Part shown: in pieces, positions 1 through 11,690 of the stretch
Numbering within the stretch: position 1 is the first letter of the stretch
How the letters are laid out: each line of letters starts with the position of its first letter
From: Sapria himalayana
Lineage: Eukaryota > Streptophyta > Magnoliopsida > Malpighiales > Rafflesiaceae
Assembly: GCA_029783825.1 (NCBI GenBank)
Contig: JAREIK010000740.1
Coordinates: 16,073-80,072 of the forward strand
Direction of reading: 5' to 3'
DNA length: 64,000 bases
Notes under the pieces: generated by a model
Databases searched by the model: none
What the model saw: only the letters and a program-made list of their open reading frames with translations
What the model was told of the DNA's origin: nothing
Position numbers and translations under genes: made by a program

Positions 1-279
1 GATACATACATACATAAATAGATAAATAGATAGATAGATATATAAATATATAGATAGATATATAAATATATAGATAGATATATAAAAATATAGATAGATA
101 TATAGATAGATAGAAAGATAGATTTAGTGATAGATCGGTATATAGATAGATTGATAGATAGATAGACAAACATATATATAGATAGATATATTGGTTGAAC
201 AATAGATAGGTAGATAGGTAGATAGAGAGATAGATAGATACAAATATAGACATAATGACTTATATACTTATAGAGAGAG

Positions 280-310
<31 letters not shown>

Positions 311-527
311 CAGATAAATACCTAGATAGATATATAGAGAGATAAATAGGCATATAGATAGATAAACAAATAGATAGATAGACAAATAAGTAATTAGACA
401 AATAGACAGATAGACAAATAAACAATACACAGATAGACAAATAGATATATGATACATAAATAAATAGATAGATAGATAGACACGTAGACAGACAGATACA
501 TAGACATATATATAGTTAGACATATAT
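1..527 (+). repeat. (GATA)n degenerate satellite block
   Basis: The plus strand is almost entirely GATA with GATT, GACA and AAAT variants. The block continues beyond the left edge of the window. It stops at about 527, where sequence homologous to the interior of the CACTA-like A end begins. The long minus-strand frame here reads as Ser-Ile-Tyr-Leu repeats and is not a gene. Confidence 0.95.
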
Positions 528-1261
528 AATTCTAGCTAAATTAGCAAGACAAAATCTCTACCTATTTTCATTCCAAAACTATTTTCATTATTTTAATTTT
601 TTAAAAAAATTTAATTAAATAATCTTATGTTTTTATATTTAAATTGAATAAAACCAGAAACTATAAATGATACTTTATAATTAACAAAAATTAAAATCAA
701 TTAATAAATTATTCTGATATAATATTTACATAATTAAAACAAAAATATAAAAAATTTTATTACATCTTATTCATCAATGTATCTAATGACATTGTATAAA
801 GTATAATTTATCCGTGAAATTTACATTGCTTTCTCTCCCCCGGCTCCTCCGGTCACCATCTTTCTGTTTCGACAAAAGTGTCCTAGGCATGGTGCATAAT
901 GTCTAGTGAAAAATCCCTTCACTTTTACAAGCTTCTTATGTGGAACATTGTGGTACCATATCTGTACGAAATTTAAACCAGTCAATCAAACCAAAATAAA
1001 TAAATTACAAAAGATATGTTTAGATAAATATATAATACTATAGTATATATGTACATATATTCTTTAGTTCCCAGTTCATTCTATATGTCTTAGTAATATA
1101 TGTGTCTACATATATTTAAAAAATATTATAATCTAAAATAGACAAATATTGATACATCAAATATACAGATCGATAATCATGTTTGTCTAAAATAGACAAA
1201 CATGATATAAATAGATCTATAGTTATATTATATTAAAGTATCTATCTATCCTAGTTCCATG

Positions 1262-2034
1262 TTTCCTAAGAGATTGAACATTTTCCATCTGCCTTGGATT
1301 CTCATACATTACTAAAATACCACCATGAAAAAATGAAGAGCAATTTTAAAAGAAAATTGTTGCATGAATACATGGCCTTAGATGTCTTACTGCTTGTCTT
1401 CGTTATGTTCGCTAACAACTTCCACATAATCTACAGCAAGATACATAGAGTAAAATCCAACTCCAAATTAGACAATCAGATTAAGATCTCCACTAGTCTG
1501 CATTTTCTCAATAAATGCTGCCAGCCATTATCATTCATTAACATCCATAAAAAATTTACAAACTTTGAGAAATTTTTAGTGAATAACTGAAGTTCCTGAT
1601 TGGCATTCATCCCTAATTTCTTGATCAAATCTTTTTTCATCATGCAATAGCCATGATCATGAATATAAATAATCCTCCTTTCTTTATTCAATTTAATCTT
1701 CACTCACACCCGTATTCAATGCACATCCATTGAAAATCAATTTCCATGAACAAAATAAGCAAGCAAGGAAGCAAACATGGATCTCGAGTTTGGCATCGTC
1801 GCCTTCACCTATAACATTCATGTTAGTGAGAGAGAAAAATCTAATTTTTTATAGCACTTACATGAAATATCACTTGAATCAGAGAAGCATTATGAAAAGG
1901 AACGCAAAAACAAAATTCCAAAACAACGCTTATATCAAAGGCAATTGAAATCAACTCTCACTAGAATTTTTCTGCATTGCCAGATAGAGGAGACAGAGTA
2001 GAACTAGAACATGAAGAAATATCGCTCTCTTCAT
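1262..2034 (-). pseudogene. Captured fragments of an ER-type HSP90 (HSP90-7 / GRP94-like) gene
   Basis: Read on the minus strand in gene order. (1) 2034-1951 is a 27-codon exon-like frame starting MKRAIFLHVLVLLCLLYLAM, a signal-peptide-like sequence as expected at the start of ER-resident HSP90. (2) About 1700-1610 reads IKLNKERRIIYIHDHGYCMM then KKDLIKKLG, matching the HSP90 N-terminal ATPase segment around its conserved D-x-G-x-G-M motif; the Gly positions are partly lost. (3) About 1513-1390 reads IEKMQTSGDLNLI, a stop, FGVGFYSMYL, then DYVEVVSEHNEDKQ, the conserved GDLNLIGQFGVGFYS region. (4) About 1300-1262 reads ESKADG, as in the next conserved block (WESKADG). The intervening sequence looks like retained introns, so the source was genomic DNA rather than mRNA. 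In-frame stops (after GDLNLIV and before ESKADG) make it non-functional. HSP90 chaperones are a known family; the ER assignment rests on the signal peptide and HSP90-7-like residues. Confidence 0.83.
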
Positions 2035-2924
2035 TGTTGGGGTTTTGCTTCCTTTCATTTTCTCACTTGAAAGTTAATCGATATTTTTTTTAACTTGTTT
2101 AACATGTTTTCTCACTGCACAAACAATGTTGAAATCATGTTTAACTTGTATTAATTTTAAAATATTAATATTTATTTATTTATTTATTATTCTAAGAATA
2201 CATATTTTATTTTAAATTAAATATTAATTTTTATTTTTTTTATACTTTAATTATTTACTCAATTCTTTAATTCTTAGAAATTTTAGTAGATGAAAAAATA
2301 AAATGTGAATTAAAATCAACTTAAGGTCATTTGGTAGTTATTTTCAAAAGTGGTAAAAGGGCTAAAATTAACTTTAAATGTATTAAAGATAAAAAAAATA
2401 TCATTAGTAATATTTTGAAAAACTTTTTTAAACCCTAAAAAAATACCCGAAGTATTCTTTTAATAAGCACTTAGAAGAATTTTATTTTATAACTCGTCAA
2501 AAGTTTTTGGATATAATTTAAACATTAATTTATTTATTCTTAAATATCAATTTATTTTATTTTAAATTTAATGAAAACTATGATTTTTTTATAATTCAAA
2601 TAATCCAAATCTTTTAGTAATAATTTTTAAAAAAATTTATTATAATCATTAAAATTTTTTTTATGTTTTAATAATATAAATATTTACTTGTTTATTTGTT
2701 AATTTAGATTTTTTGTAAATATTTTTTGTATAATCATACGAATAATGATTGTAGATTTTTATTAATACAAATATTTGTGTATGTTCATATATTATTTCAG
2801 ATATTTTTAAAAATGTTTATAATTATAGAATTAATTATCAAATGTATGTATTAATAGAAATATTTAAATATCTTTATTCATTAATTCAAATAATAATTTG
2901 TATATTTTTTTTTAAATTTTATTT
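2035..2924. other. AT-rich B-side interior of element 1, no gene
   Basis: This is very AT-rich sequence without coding signal. It is homologous to the equivalent part of elements 2, 3 (reversed) and 4 (reversed). The shared landmark is a block containing AATTCTTA, TTTTAGTAG, AAACTTGAATT-like and TTTCAAAAGT motifs. I see no promoter or RNA gene in it. Confidence 0.7.
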
Positions 2925-3800
2925 GCTAGGGAAATTCTGTCGCTAAATCCAGCGCTAAATTCTGGATTTTATTAGCAAGGTAAATTCGTCGCTAAATTCA
3001 TGATGTAATTAGATAGGGGAGTTTCATCGCTAACTCCATCACTAAATTCTAGAGATTAATAGCTAGGAAAATTTCATCGCTAAAACAGTCACAAAATTCT
3101 GTATTTTTATAGCTAGGGAAATTCCATCGCTAAATCTGTCGCTAAATTCTAGATTTTATTAGCTAGGGAAATTGCGTCTCTAAATGTGTTGCTAAATTCT
3201 AGATTTTATTGGCTAGGGAAATTCCATTGCTAAATCCATCAATATATTCTAGATTTTATTAGTTAAGGAAAATTAATCTCTAAATCCGTTGCTAAACTTT
3301 AGATGTAAGTAGCTAGAGAAAGTTCGTCGCTAAATTCCATATGTAATTAGGTAGGAAAAATCTTTCGCTAACTCTGTCACTAAATTCCGGTATTTTAATA
3401 GCTAGTGACATTCCGTCACTAAATTCATCACTAAATTCAAGATTTTAATAGCTAGAGAAATTTTGTCGCTAATCCGTCACTAAAGTTCAGGATTTTATTA
3501 GCCAGGGATATTCCGTTGCTAACTCCATCAATAAATTCCCAACTTTTCTTGAACGGAACTTATGAAAATTTTCTGTCGCTAATCCGTCGCTAATCCGTCG
3601 CAAAATTCTCTGCTTTTTATGAGCGGAACTTACGAAAATTTTTGATCTCTAATCCATCGCTAAATTTTCTGCTTTTCTTGAGTGGAATTTAAGAAATTTT
3701 TCCATCATTAATCTGTCGCTAAATTCATTGCTAAATTCACTACTTTTTTTGAGTGGAATTTATGATAATTTTCTATGGCTAAATCCGTAACAAATTTTTA
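2925..3800 (-). repeat. Subterminal tandem repeats of element 1 (about 50-bp unit)
   Basis: About twelve consecutive units begin with variants of GCTAGGGAAATTCCRTCGCT and end with AATTCTAGATTTTATTA. The spacing is close to 50 bp (for example starts near 3061, 3111, 3161, 3211, 3261), with two shorter units of about 39 bp. From about 3515 a second unit type appears, about 65 bp, containing GAGTGGAATTTATGA-like and CGTCGCTAAATT motifs, in four or so copies. Arrays of short subterminal repeats are characteristic of CACTA elements, where the TNPA-type protein binds. This array is much longer than in elements 2 to 4. Confidence 0.85.
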
Positions 3801-3913
3801 TTTCAATGAAAAATCATAAATCCCATGCTATTCCATAGCTAATCCCTCACAATTTAGCTAGGGATTGATCCCTAGCTAAATTTACCTAGCTAAATATACA
3901 TTTTATTGTAATA

Positions 3914-4834
3914 ATCTATCAATTTTTCTATCTGTCAATCTATCTATGTGTCTATCTGTCTATCTATCTATATCTTTATATATCTTTCAATCTAGTTGTC
4001 TATCTATCTATATATCTATCTATCCATATATCTCATTATGTATATATCTATCTATATAATTATGGACTTGTCTATCTATCTATCCTTCTATCAATCTATC
4101 AATCTATCAATCTATCAATATATCCATCTATCTTTTTATTTATCTATCTATTTATCTATCTATATTTCTATCTATCTATTTATATTTCTATCTTTCTTTC
4201 TTTCAATTTATTTATCTATCTATCTATCTATCTATATGACTAAATATCTGTCTATCTATCTATATATATATCTATCTATCTACCTACCTACCTACCTATC
4301 TATTTGTGCATCTGTCTATCTAACTTTATGTCAATATATTTATTTATTTATCTGACTATCTAACTATCTATCTAATAATGTATCTATCAATATAATTGTT
4401 TATCTGTGTATCTATCTAATTATTTATCTCTCTATGTGTCTATTTGTTTTTTTATCTAACTGTCTATCTATCTAATTTTATATTTATCTATCTGTATATC
4501 TTTCTATTTGTCTCTCTATCTATCTTTTTCTCTCTCTCTAACAATCTATTTATTTGTCTATCTTTCTATTTATCTATCTATTTTTCTATCTATATATTTG
4601 TCTTTATATCCATGTGTCTATCTTTCTATCTATCTATCTAAATATCTATTTATCTATCTATTTGACTGTCTATTATCTATCTATCTTTCTTTCTATCGAT
4701 ATATATATATCTATCTATGTATCTATCTATCTATTTATAATTCTATGTATCTATTTGATCTATCTATTTATTCATTTATTTATCTATCTATCTCTCTATA
4801 TGTCTATATGCTTGCCTATCTATCTATATGTATG

Positions 4835-4896
<62 letters not shown>

Positions 4897-5059
4897 ATTT
4901 ATTTATTTATTTATTTATCTATCTCTCTTTCTATCTATCTATAATTTATTTATCAATCTTTTTATCAATCTATTTAGCTATCTATATATCTATTTATCTA
5001 TTTATCTATTTGTCTCTCTATCTATCTATTTATCTATGTAACTAACTATCTAATAATCA

Positions 5060-5091
<32 letters not shown>

Positions 5092-5144
5092 TTATTATTT
5101 ATTTATTTTTCTTTATATCTATTTATCTACCTATCTATCTATCT
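3914..5144 (-). repeat. (TATC)n satellite block (GATA on minus strand)
   Basis: Degenerate TATC repeat with TATT, TTTG and TGTC variants. It includes a pure (TA)n run at 4839-4893 and another at about 5061-5088. It joins the B end of element 1 to the A end of element 2. Repeat polarity is opposite to the block at 1-527. Overlapping plus-strand open frames of 119-177 codons are repeat artefacts. Confidence 0.95.
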
Positions 5145-5785
5145 GACTACAAGAAAAAGCCCAGGTGGCTGGGAAAAAATTTCTGTCTCTATTAGTTTTT
5201 TCCATCGATAAATTAGAATAATGATAGAATAAAGACTGAAATTATCCCAAGGTAAATTGCTCATCTCAAAATATTAATGAGGAAAAATAATTCCCTATAA
5301 ATTTTTTAACGATGGAAACTCCCTAGCAAATTATTTTTTTCCTTTGCTAATTTTTATCGTAAATATGAATAGTAATGAATATTTATCAACTAGATATAAA
5401 TAGATAATTCCCTAGCTAAATTAGCGAGGAAAAGTTCCCTTGCTATTTTCATTCCAAAGCTATTTTGACAATTTTTTTTTTCAAAAATCTGATTACATAT
5501 TTTAATATTTTTATAATAAATCGAATAAAAACATATACTATAAATGATTTTTTATATTTTAATTTTTTTATATAAAAAAATTATTTTGATACAATTATTA
5601 CATAGTTAAAAAAGCATAACATAGGTATATAATCATTTAAAACAAAATCATCATCCTCATCATTAGTTGATGCATTTTTACTAGGCACTTCTATGCAGTT
5701 TCTTTGTTAGAACTCTGTGTCCTATCTGTCTAGTAAAGACCGCTAGCTCTAATTCCATATAGGCTATCTAATGTTGTATTACATC

Positions 5786-8700
5786 TAGAGGTGTCAAACG
5801 TGCCGGGCCGTTCGGCCGTGCCTGGGCCGGCCCGGCACGTTTTTAAACCGTGCCCGGGCCCGTGCCGTGCCAGGGTTAGGAACTGCTCGTGCCGTGCCGT
5901 GCCGTGGCACGGCACGCCGGCACGGGTTCGTCCCGTGCCGGTTCACGCAGGCACGCGTGGGGCGTGGGCGTGACCCGTCCCCCGGCCAACCCCGGTAAAA
6001 AGACCACGGGTCGGGTCTGATTGGACCCGACCCGCGGTCCCGACTGCCAAGCCCCGACGGGCTTAGACCTGAGTCACCCGACCAATCCCAACGGCCAAAA
6101 AAAAAATTCAAACTTTAAAGATTTTCAACCGTTGGATTCGCCTCCAATGGCTAGGGGGCAGAATCCAACGGTCCTCGTGATTCTACCCCTTAAAATTATA
6201 TTAAAAATTCAAAAAAATAATAAAAAAATTTTTTTTTATAAAAAATTAATTTCTTTAGTTTATAAATTTTACCCCCCTCCCTATAACATTTATGTTTTTC
6301 AAAAACATATCTCCTCTCAAAATTCTCTCTCTCACATAAACCGTGCATCTCTCTCTCGGGCCTCGGGATTTTGATTTCGGCTTGGATTTTCGTGAAACTC
6401 TACTTTAGTTTTGAACATCAGTGCTTCCTGCGGTTCACCTTGCACGTGACTAACCTCATTGCTTTTACCGGGTAATTTATTTTACGTTTTTATTTACTTT
6501 CTCTCTCTGAAGCTTCTCTCTCTAGAAAAACATAAAAAACATAAAAAATGACAAATACACCTGACACGTATTTAAATTTGGAAAATGAAAATGTTAGTAT
6601 TACACAGACGTCTACGGCTGCTAAAACATTGGTTTCTCCAGTCGTCTCAACCCAAAGTTCTAAAAAACAAAAAACTAGGCCTTCTGTAGTTTGGACTCAT
6701 TTTAAAACCATAACACAAATAAATGTTTGAGGTGAGGAACTTGAAATGGCACAGTGCAAATATTGTATGAGACTTTTAACATGCAAGAGTTCATGTGGGA
6801 CTAGGCACCTTAAGAGGCACCCCGAATTATGTACCAAAAAACATGGACCCTTAGATCCTAGGCAAACCCAACTTGGCACTACATTTTTAGAGACTGGATC
6901 GAGTTCAGTCTCAAAGTTTACTCTCTTTGTATGCTCCAGCGAGTTGGGTAGGGACGGCATGGCCAGACTCATCACATTGATGGGTCTTCCAATCAGATTT
7001 TTGGAAGATCCGAGGGTAGTGTGCATCATGCAGACTTATTTTCAGCATTCCTATCGTAGGATTCCTAGGTCCACATCTAGGAGTGACATACTAAAGATAT
7101 ATAAGTTAGAAAAACAAAAAATAATTAAAGAATTTATGGCATATAGTGGAGTGGTGTCCGTGACGTCCGATATATGGACATGTCACGATGATTCTTCTTA
7201 TGCATGTCTTATGAGTCACTATGTAAATTCTAACTGGACTATCAATAAAAAAAATTTTATCATTCACTAAGATTCTTTATCCTCATGATGGCCCGGCCAT
7301 TTTTGAGAGTATGATGAAAATATTTAGGGAATATAAAATTCAAAATAAAATTTTTAGTGTCACTTTCGATAATGCTTCTAATAATGGAGTACGATCAATA
7401 TGTTTGTTAGGAATATTAGAGACGCACCATTAGGAGAGATCTTTCATGTCAGATGCATGTGTCATGTGATTAACCTGATAGTTCAAGCGGGTATGAAGGT
7501 CTGTTCCCCCGCATTGAAAAATATACGCAATGCACTCAAGTATATTCGCACTCCTTGCAGACAACAAGAGTTTGGTAATCTCTGTTTGTCTACAAATCTT
7601 AAGAAGAAGAAATTCCAATCGGATGTGAGACATCGTTGGAATTACACGTACCTGATGTTTGAATCATGTATTGGATACGAATACGTGATATCCGGCTACG
7701 TCAATAGTAAGAGTGACGAACTTATTATTGACGAGACTGACTAGGCTTCAGGAATTTTATTTATGAAATTCCTGAATATATTTTATGACACGACGAACAT
7801 GTGTTCGTCGGATTATACACCCACCACTTGCATTGCACTCCGGTGCATATGCAACATTAGTAGCATGTTTAGGAAGTATCGAGCTGACCCGACGCTTAGC
7901 CATATGGTTGCAGAGATGGAAACCAAATACTTGAAGTACTGGTCCACCGTTCCATCGCTTTATTGCCTCGCTGCATGCATGGACCCTAGGGCTAAGGTGG
8001 AAGGGGTAGAAAATACCCTGACTTTCATTTCATCGTGCATGAACCTGGAAGAGCCACCTGAAGGGTTCATTCACGAGAAGTTGACAGACCCGTTCACATA
8101 CTACGATACTAGGTATGGTGGTAGTGGTGGTGAGACTGTGATTACGGACATTGATACCTTGTTCGGAGATGATGATTATTCCATTAACCTAGTGAGGGGG
8201 AAACGTAGGGGTGGACCATCACACAGGAGTGAGCTGTCTCGGTACTTAGATACCGATTACTGCTCAATCCTATCACATTTTGATAATAAGAATCTTGATT
8301 TATTACAGTAGTGGAAATCATATGAGTCCACCTATCCCGTGCTATCTAGGATGGCACGGGATCTACTGACTCCTCCGGTGTCGAGCGTAGTATCGGAGTC
8401 TGCTTTTTCTGTTGTAGTGAATGTGATTTCGGATAGGAGATCGAGATTACGTCCAGATATGGTTGAGGCCTTGGCATGTTTGAAGGATTGGGAGGAATCG
8501 AGGTTTAGCATCCATGATCATGCTGAACCTGGGATTGCGACAGACACTACAGTCGCATCCACATCCACTACGATGGCGGAGGAGCTGATTGCCGATAATG
8601 ATGATCCATATGATACTGATCTTGATGTTGTGGCTGATGATTCTCATGATATGCTGCTTGACGATTGATGCTGATCTGCTGTTTTTTTTTCGATATTTTT

Positions 8701-9402
8701 TTATTCATTGTATTTATACGCTTTGTTTGTACGTTGTGTTGAAACTTATACTTGTTTTGTTCGGACAATCAGTTTCAAATGCATGATTGGTAATCTTTCA
8801 TTTGTGTAGTTTAATTTTTTTTTTAATTTTAATTTTTACTAACATAATGTATTGATTTATTTTTTTTATGATTTAAATTTTATTTTAAAAATTAATAACT
8901 TTAATTTATAATTAATAAATTATAAATATAAATAAAGCTATACTAAGTTGAATTTGATAAAAAAAATAATTTTCTAAAATTTGTTTTTTTTTAATTTTAA
9001 TTTTTAACATTTTTAAAAAAAATTATATTTAATAATTAATACTCTACACAGTGTAGACTACACTTAGACTTAACCTTAAGAAATAAAATTTACAATTATA
9101 TAAATTTAAAAAAAACAATATTTTGGTTTTAGATTTTTGCCTGTCCGTGCGGCCTCCCGTCCCGGTCCCGCATGCCCGGCCCTGCCTCTCTCTCACTCTC
9201 AGCCTATGCCCTGGCCCCTGGCCTGTATGGCCAGGCCGTGCCCGAGCGGGCCCGGCAGGGCACGGCACGGCCCGCCGTGCCTACGGGCCGTGCCGGGCCC
9301 GCCTTTATTTAAACCGTGACCTGCCCGGCACGACACGGTAGCACGATCGTGCTGGTTAAAAACGGGCCGGACCGTGTCGGGCCGGCCCGTTTGACACCTC
9401 TA
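5786..9402 (+). mobile_element. hAT superfamily transposon (Ac-like), nested in CACTA element 2
   Basis: Both ends carry the terminal inverted repeat TAGAGGTGTCAAACG, followed by GC-rich subterminal sequence full of GTGCCG/CGGCAC and GGGCCGG motifs (5786-6080 and about 9130-9402). These stand out sharply from the AT-rich surroundings. The direct repeat ATTACATC flanks the element at 5778-5785 and 9403-9410, the 8-bp target duplication expected of hAT elements. Element 3 preserves a paralogous uninterrupted site near 46108-46117 (minus strand GCATTACATTTATTATT). Length is 3617 bp with one transposase pseudogene on the plus strand. The insertion is younger than the divergence of elements 2 and 3. 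Confidence 0.95.
6548..8668 (+). pseudogene. hAT transposase, nonsense- and frameshift-damaged
   Basis: About 706 codons, a normal hAT length, mostly in one frame from ATG 6548 to TGA 8668. Features in order: an N-terminal BED-type zinc finger (W-x-H-F near codon 50; C-x2-C near codons 69-72; H-x4-H ending HLKRHPELC); the first catalytic Asp in SVTSDIW (about codon 205); the second in FSVTFDNAS (about 7370); FHVRCMCHVINLIVQAG; RWNYTYLM; and a C-terminal hAT dimerisation region with SSVVSESAFS, whose Glu is the expected third catalytic residue. Damage: in-frame stops at 6728-6730, 7742-7744 and 8309-8311 (the last replaces a Trp in what should be LLQWWKS). The stretch from about 7250 (A8 run) to 7398 lies in another frame, so two compensating indels are needed. 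It is not functional as read. Confidence 0.93.
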
Positions 9403-9410
9403 ATTACATC

Positions 9411-11690
9411 TAGTATTGCTTAGAAAAATTATTTTGAACTTCCTCAACAACATTATTATCAACACTAAAATCAAGAATCAAAGCCACAATATTATAAACT
9501 AATGAAAGACACACTCTAAACACAAAACAAAAGCAAACACAAGTGAAAGAAAAAATTATTTAATTTCTAGATGCACTGGATGACCAGATCTAGCAGCTCA
9601 AGCATCTACTACAACTTTATCTTCCAATTTCAAGAACTTTACCAATACCTTTTCATTCTTTTCAGGGGATACTACTGCATATATGAAATAGTTATGAAAA
9701 ACTAAACAAGAGAGAAAACTAATAAAAGAATTACCAACCCAAAAAACTAATTAAATAATATAGTGTAGCTATAAGAAGTATTTAAAAACAAATACAAAAA
9801 TGTGAACCAGCATTCAATGAGAAATTGAATCATGTAGTTTTTCCCAGAGATGGGTTCCCAGGTCTGATTCCAACACTATGTTCTTCCCTTCAGTATTAAG
9901 GATAAAGACACTTGTTAGAGCCACCAAGCATCAAACTTCGATCCCATTAGCTAAATCTATTTATTATTCCAAGACACCACACTTGTGTGTCCCATGTTTC
10001 CCTAACATAGATGAATATATCTTCACCATATCCAACAACTCAAACCTAGAAAAATGAGATGATGTTATCAATTGAATAGATACATAAAATGATACACATA
10101 CTAATAATCAACTTGTTTTTTTAACAAGAATACAAATAAGTAAAATCAAATAAGAATTAGCCGAGCAAATAATTGGAGCAAAATGATAGAAAAAGAAGGG
10201 AGCTTTGCCTATCCTTCATGAACCCTTGTTGTTATAGTTGAGCAACCAGCACCATCATTAAAATGGCCACCTTAATAAACAAACAGACATCAGCAACAAG
10301 CACCACAACTAGGAGGTGGGCTACACCAATTTGTGTTGGCTCGCAATAAATAAAGTTTTCTAGCATTCTTATGGTCTCATCATGGTCTCATCATGCTCTC
10401 CTCTTCTTGGTGTAGGCTCAAACTACATCAATTTAAGGCTCAAACTGCATAATTAATGCTCAAATAGCATCAACACAACCACAGAAACTATCATTTTACA
10501 ATAGAAACATTTCAAAATATAAAAACAAAATCAAAATCAAAATTAAAATTAAAATTAAAATCAAAAACAAAATCAAAATCAAAAACTTTTTGTTCATGGC
10601 CCCAATTGTAGCCATCCATTACAAGCTGGTGACCTCAAGAAATAAGCTATAGATTGTTCGTTTGCTTAAACTAGTCAGAGATGTGCTGCAGAAGTAGGAT
10701 GACAAGAGATGAGGTGAAGGAAAAGCACAAGCAGGTCTAATTTCTGACTCAACCAAGGAAGTCAAGAAAAAATAATCTAATAGAATGGTAAAAAACTTCG
10801 AGACGTTAGCATTGCCATACTTACGTTGGTATTTATCATAAAATTAATAAAATTTAGTGATCTGCCGACTTTTGTGATTGCCCCTCAGGATTGTGATCCA
10901 CTATGGTTAGCGCACTTTGAAAGCCACTAGGAGTGAGACTGTATCGACTAAATAATATCCATGATCAACATATTCCTACATACAACTGATCAATGTCTGA
11001 GACAACACACTTTTTTTAATGAAAGAAAAGAATAATTGGTTAGGTTAGTTATCCAATAAAGAACAAAACTAGAATCAAGAACAACGATGCCACTAAAAAA
11101 ATATTCTCCTATTTTGCTACACATAGGCAGAAATCATGTGCATGCAAGTTGCTAACTATTCCTTCTTAATGAAGTGAGGAGATAAGAGCTTTGAGACTAC
11201 AAATACAATGAAAGACTTGCATTAATTTAGCTCTTTCAACTTATCATCTAATATTATTCTCTGCCTATCTCATGGATTATTTTAAAAAACAATAACATTT
11301 AACGATTAATTAAAATTAAAGAATAGCACCATGGATTCTCATTGGGTGGAGGTGAAGACGATGGATGTTAGCATACATGTAGATTATTTTTTATATATAG
11401 TCTCACATCTTCTTTATAACATTAGAATGAGATAATGCATCTTCACTTGTACCAAAATAATTTTTAGAGCATATGTAAGATGAACATGAAGCCAAAAATT
11501 CAAAAGTTTTTTTCTTCTCTTGTTTCTCTCTCAGCTTTGATTCATCATTTGAAGCTGTGAAGCAAAATTATTTATTTAGACAGTATAAAAATTGACTTCA
11601 CCATGACATATTTAACCCTAAAAAAATTTTGCCTATCTCATCTTCTTCCTCCCATTTTTTTGATTCCATATTCTTTAAAATAAACAAAAC
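9411..11690. other. CACTA element 2 interior of unknown origin
   Basis: After the hAT target duplication, 9411-9450 continues the A-proximal CACTA sequence. The rest, 9450-11690, is mixed-composition DNA lying between the two copies of the duplicated A-proximal segment. Several short exon-like stretches occur. On the minus strand, about 9680-9560 reads SPEKNEKVLVKFLKLEDKVV, preceded by an AG acceptor-like site, and about 10265-10205 reads GHFNDGAGCSTITTRVHEG. I do not recognise a gene. Given the cargo in the sister elements, this could be further captured host sequence. Confidence 0.45.

Larger units (their letters stand above)
528..3913 (-). mobile_element. CACTA-like element 1, non-autonomous, A end truncated
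   Basis: Bases 528-790 are homologous to 5397-5690 in the A-end region of element 2; both share a block beginning CTAGCTAAATTAGC followed by TATTTTCATTCCAAA. The terminal ~250 bp present in element 2 are missing, so the left side is truncated against GATA repeats. Bases 2080-2925 match the B-side interior of element 2 (20950-21660), of element 3 in reverse (42000-42650) and of element 4 in reverse. The right terminus reads TATTACAATAAAAT on the minus strand, a decayed form of the TACTACAAGAAA terminus of element 3, and abuts TATC repeats. The strand given is that of transposase transcription in the related element 2. No transposase is present. Cargo: HSP90 gene pieces at 1.26-2.03 kb. The segment 780-1260 has GC-richer islands (near 835-960) whose origin I do not recognise. 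Confidence 0.8.

Noticed and set aside
2925..3800. CRISPR-like regularly spaced repeats
   Set aside because: Units are contiguous and diverged with no unique spacers, in a plant transposon context. They are subterminal repeats.
5730..6111. Overlapping Arg/Pro/Gly-rich frames on both strands at the GC-rich left end of the hAT element
   Set aside because: They arise from GTGCCG/CGGCAC subterminal repeats, are open on both strands and lie outside the transposase.
6697..7029. 110-codon minus-strand frame within the hAT element
   Set aside because: Antisense shadow of the zinc-finger and following region of the transposase.
9044..9341. Similar GC-rich frames at the right end of the hAT element
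   Set aside because: Same subterminal repeat artefact; no family match.
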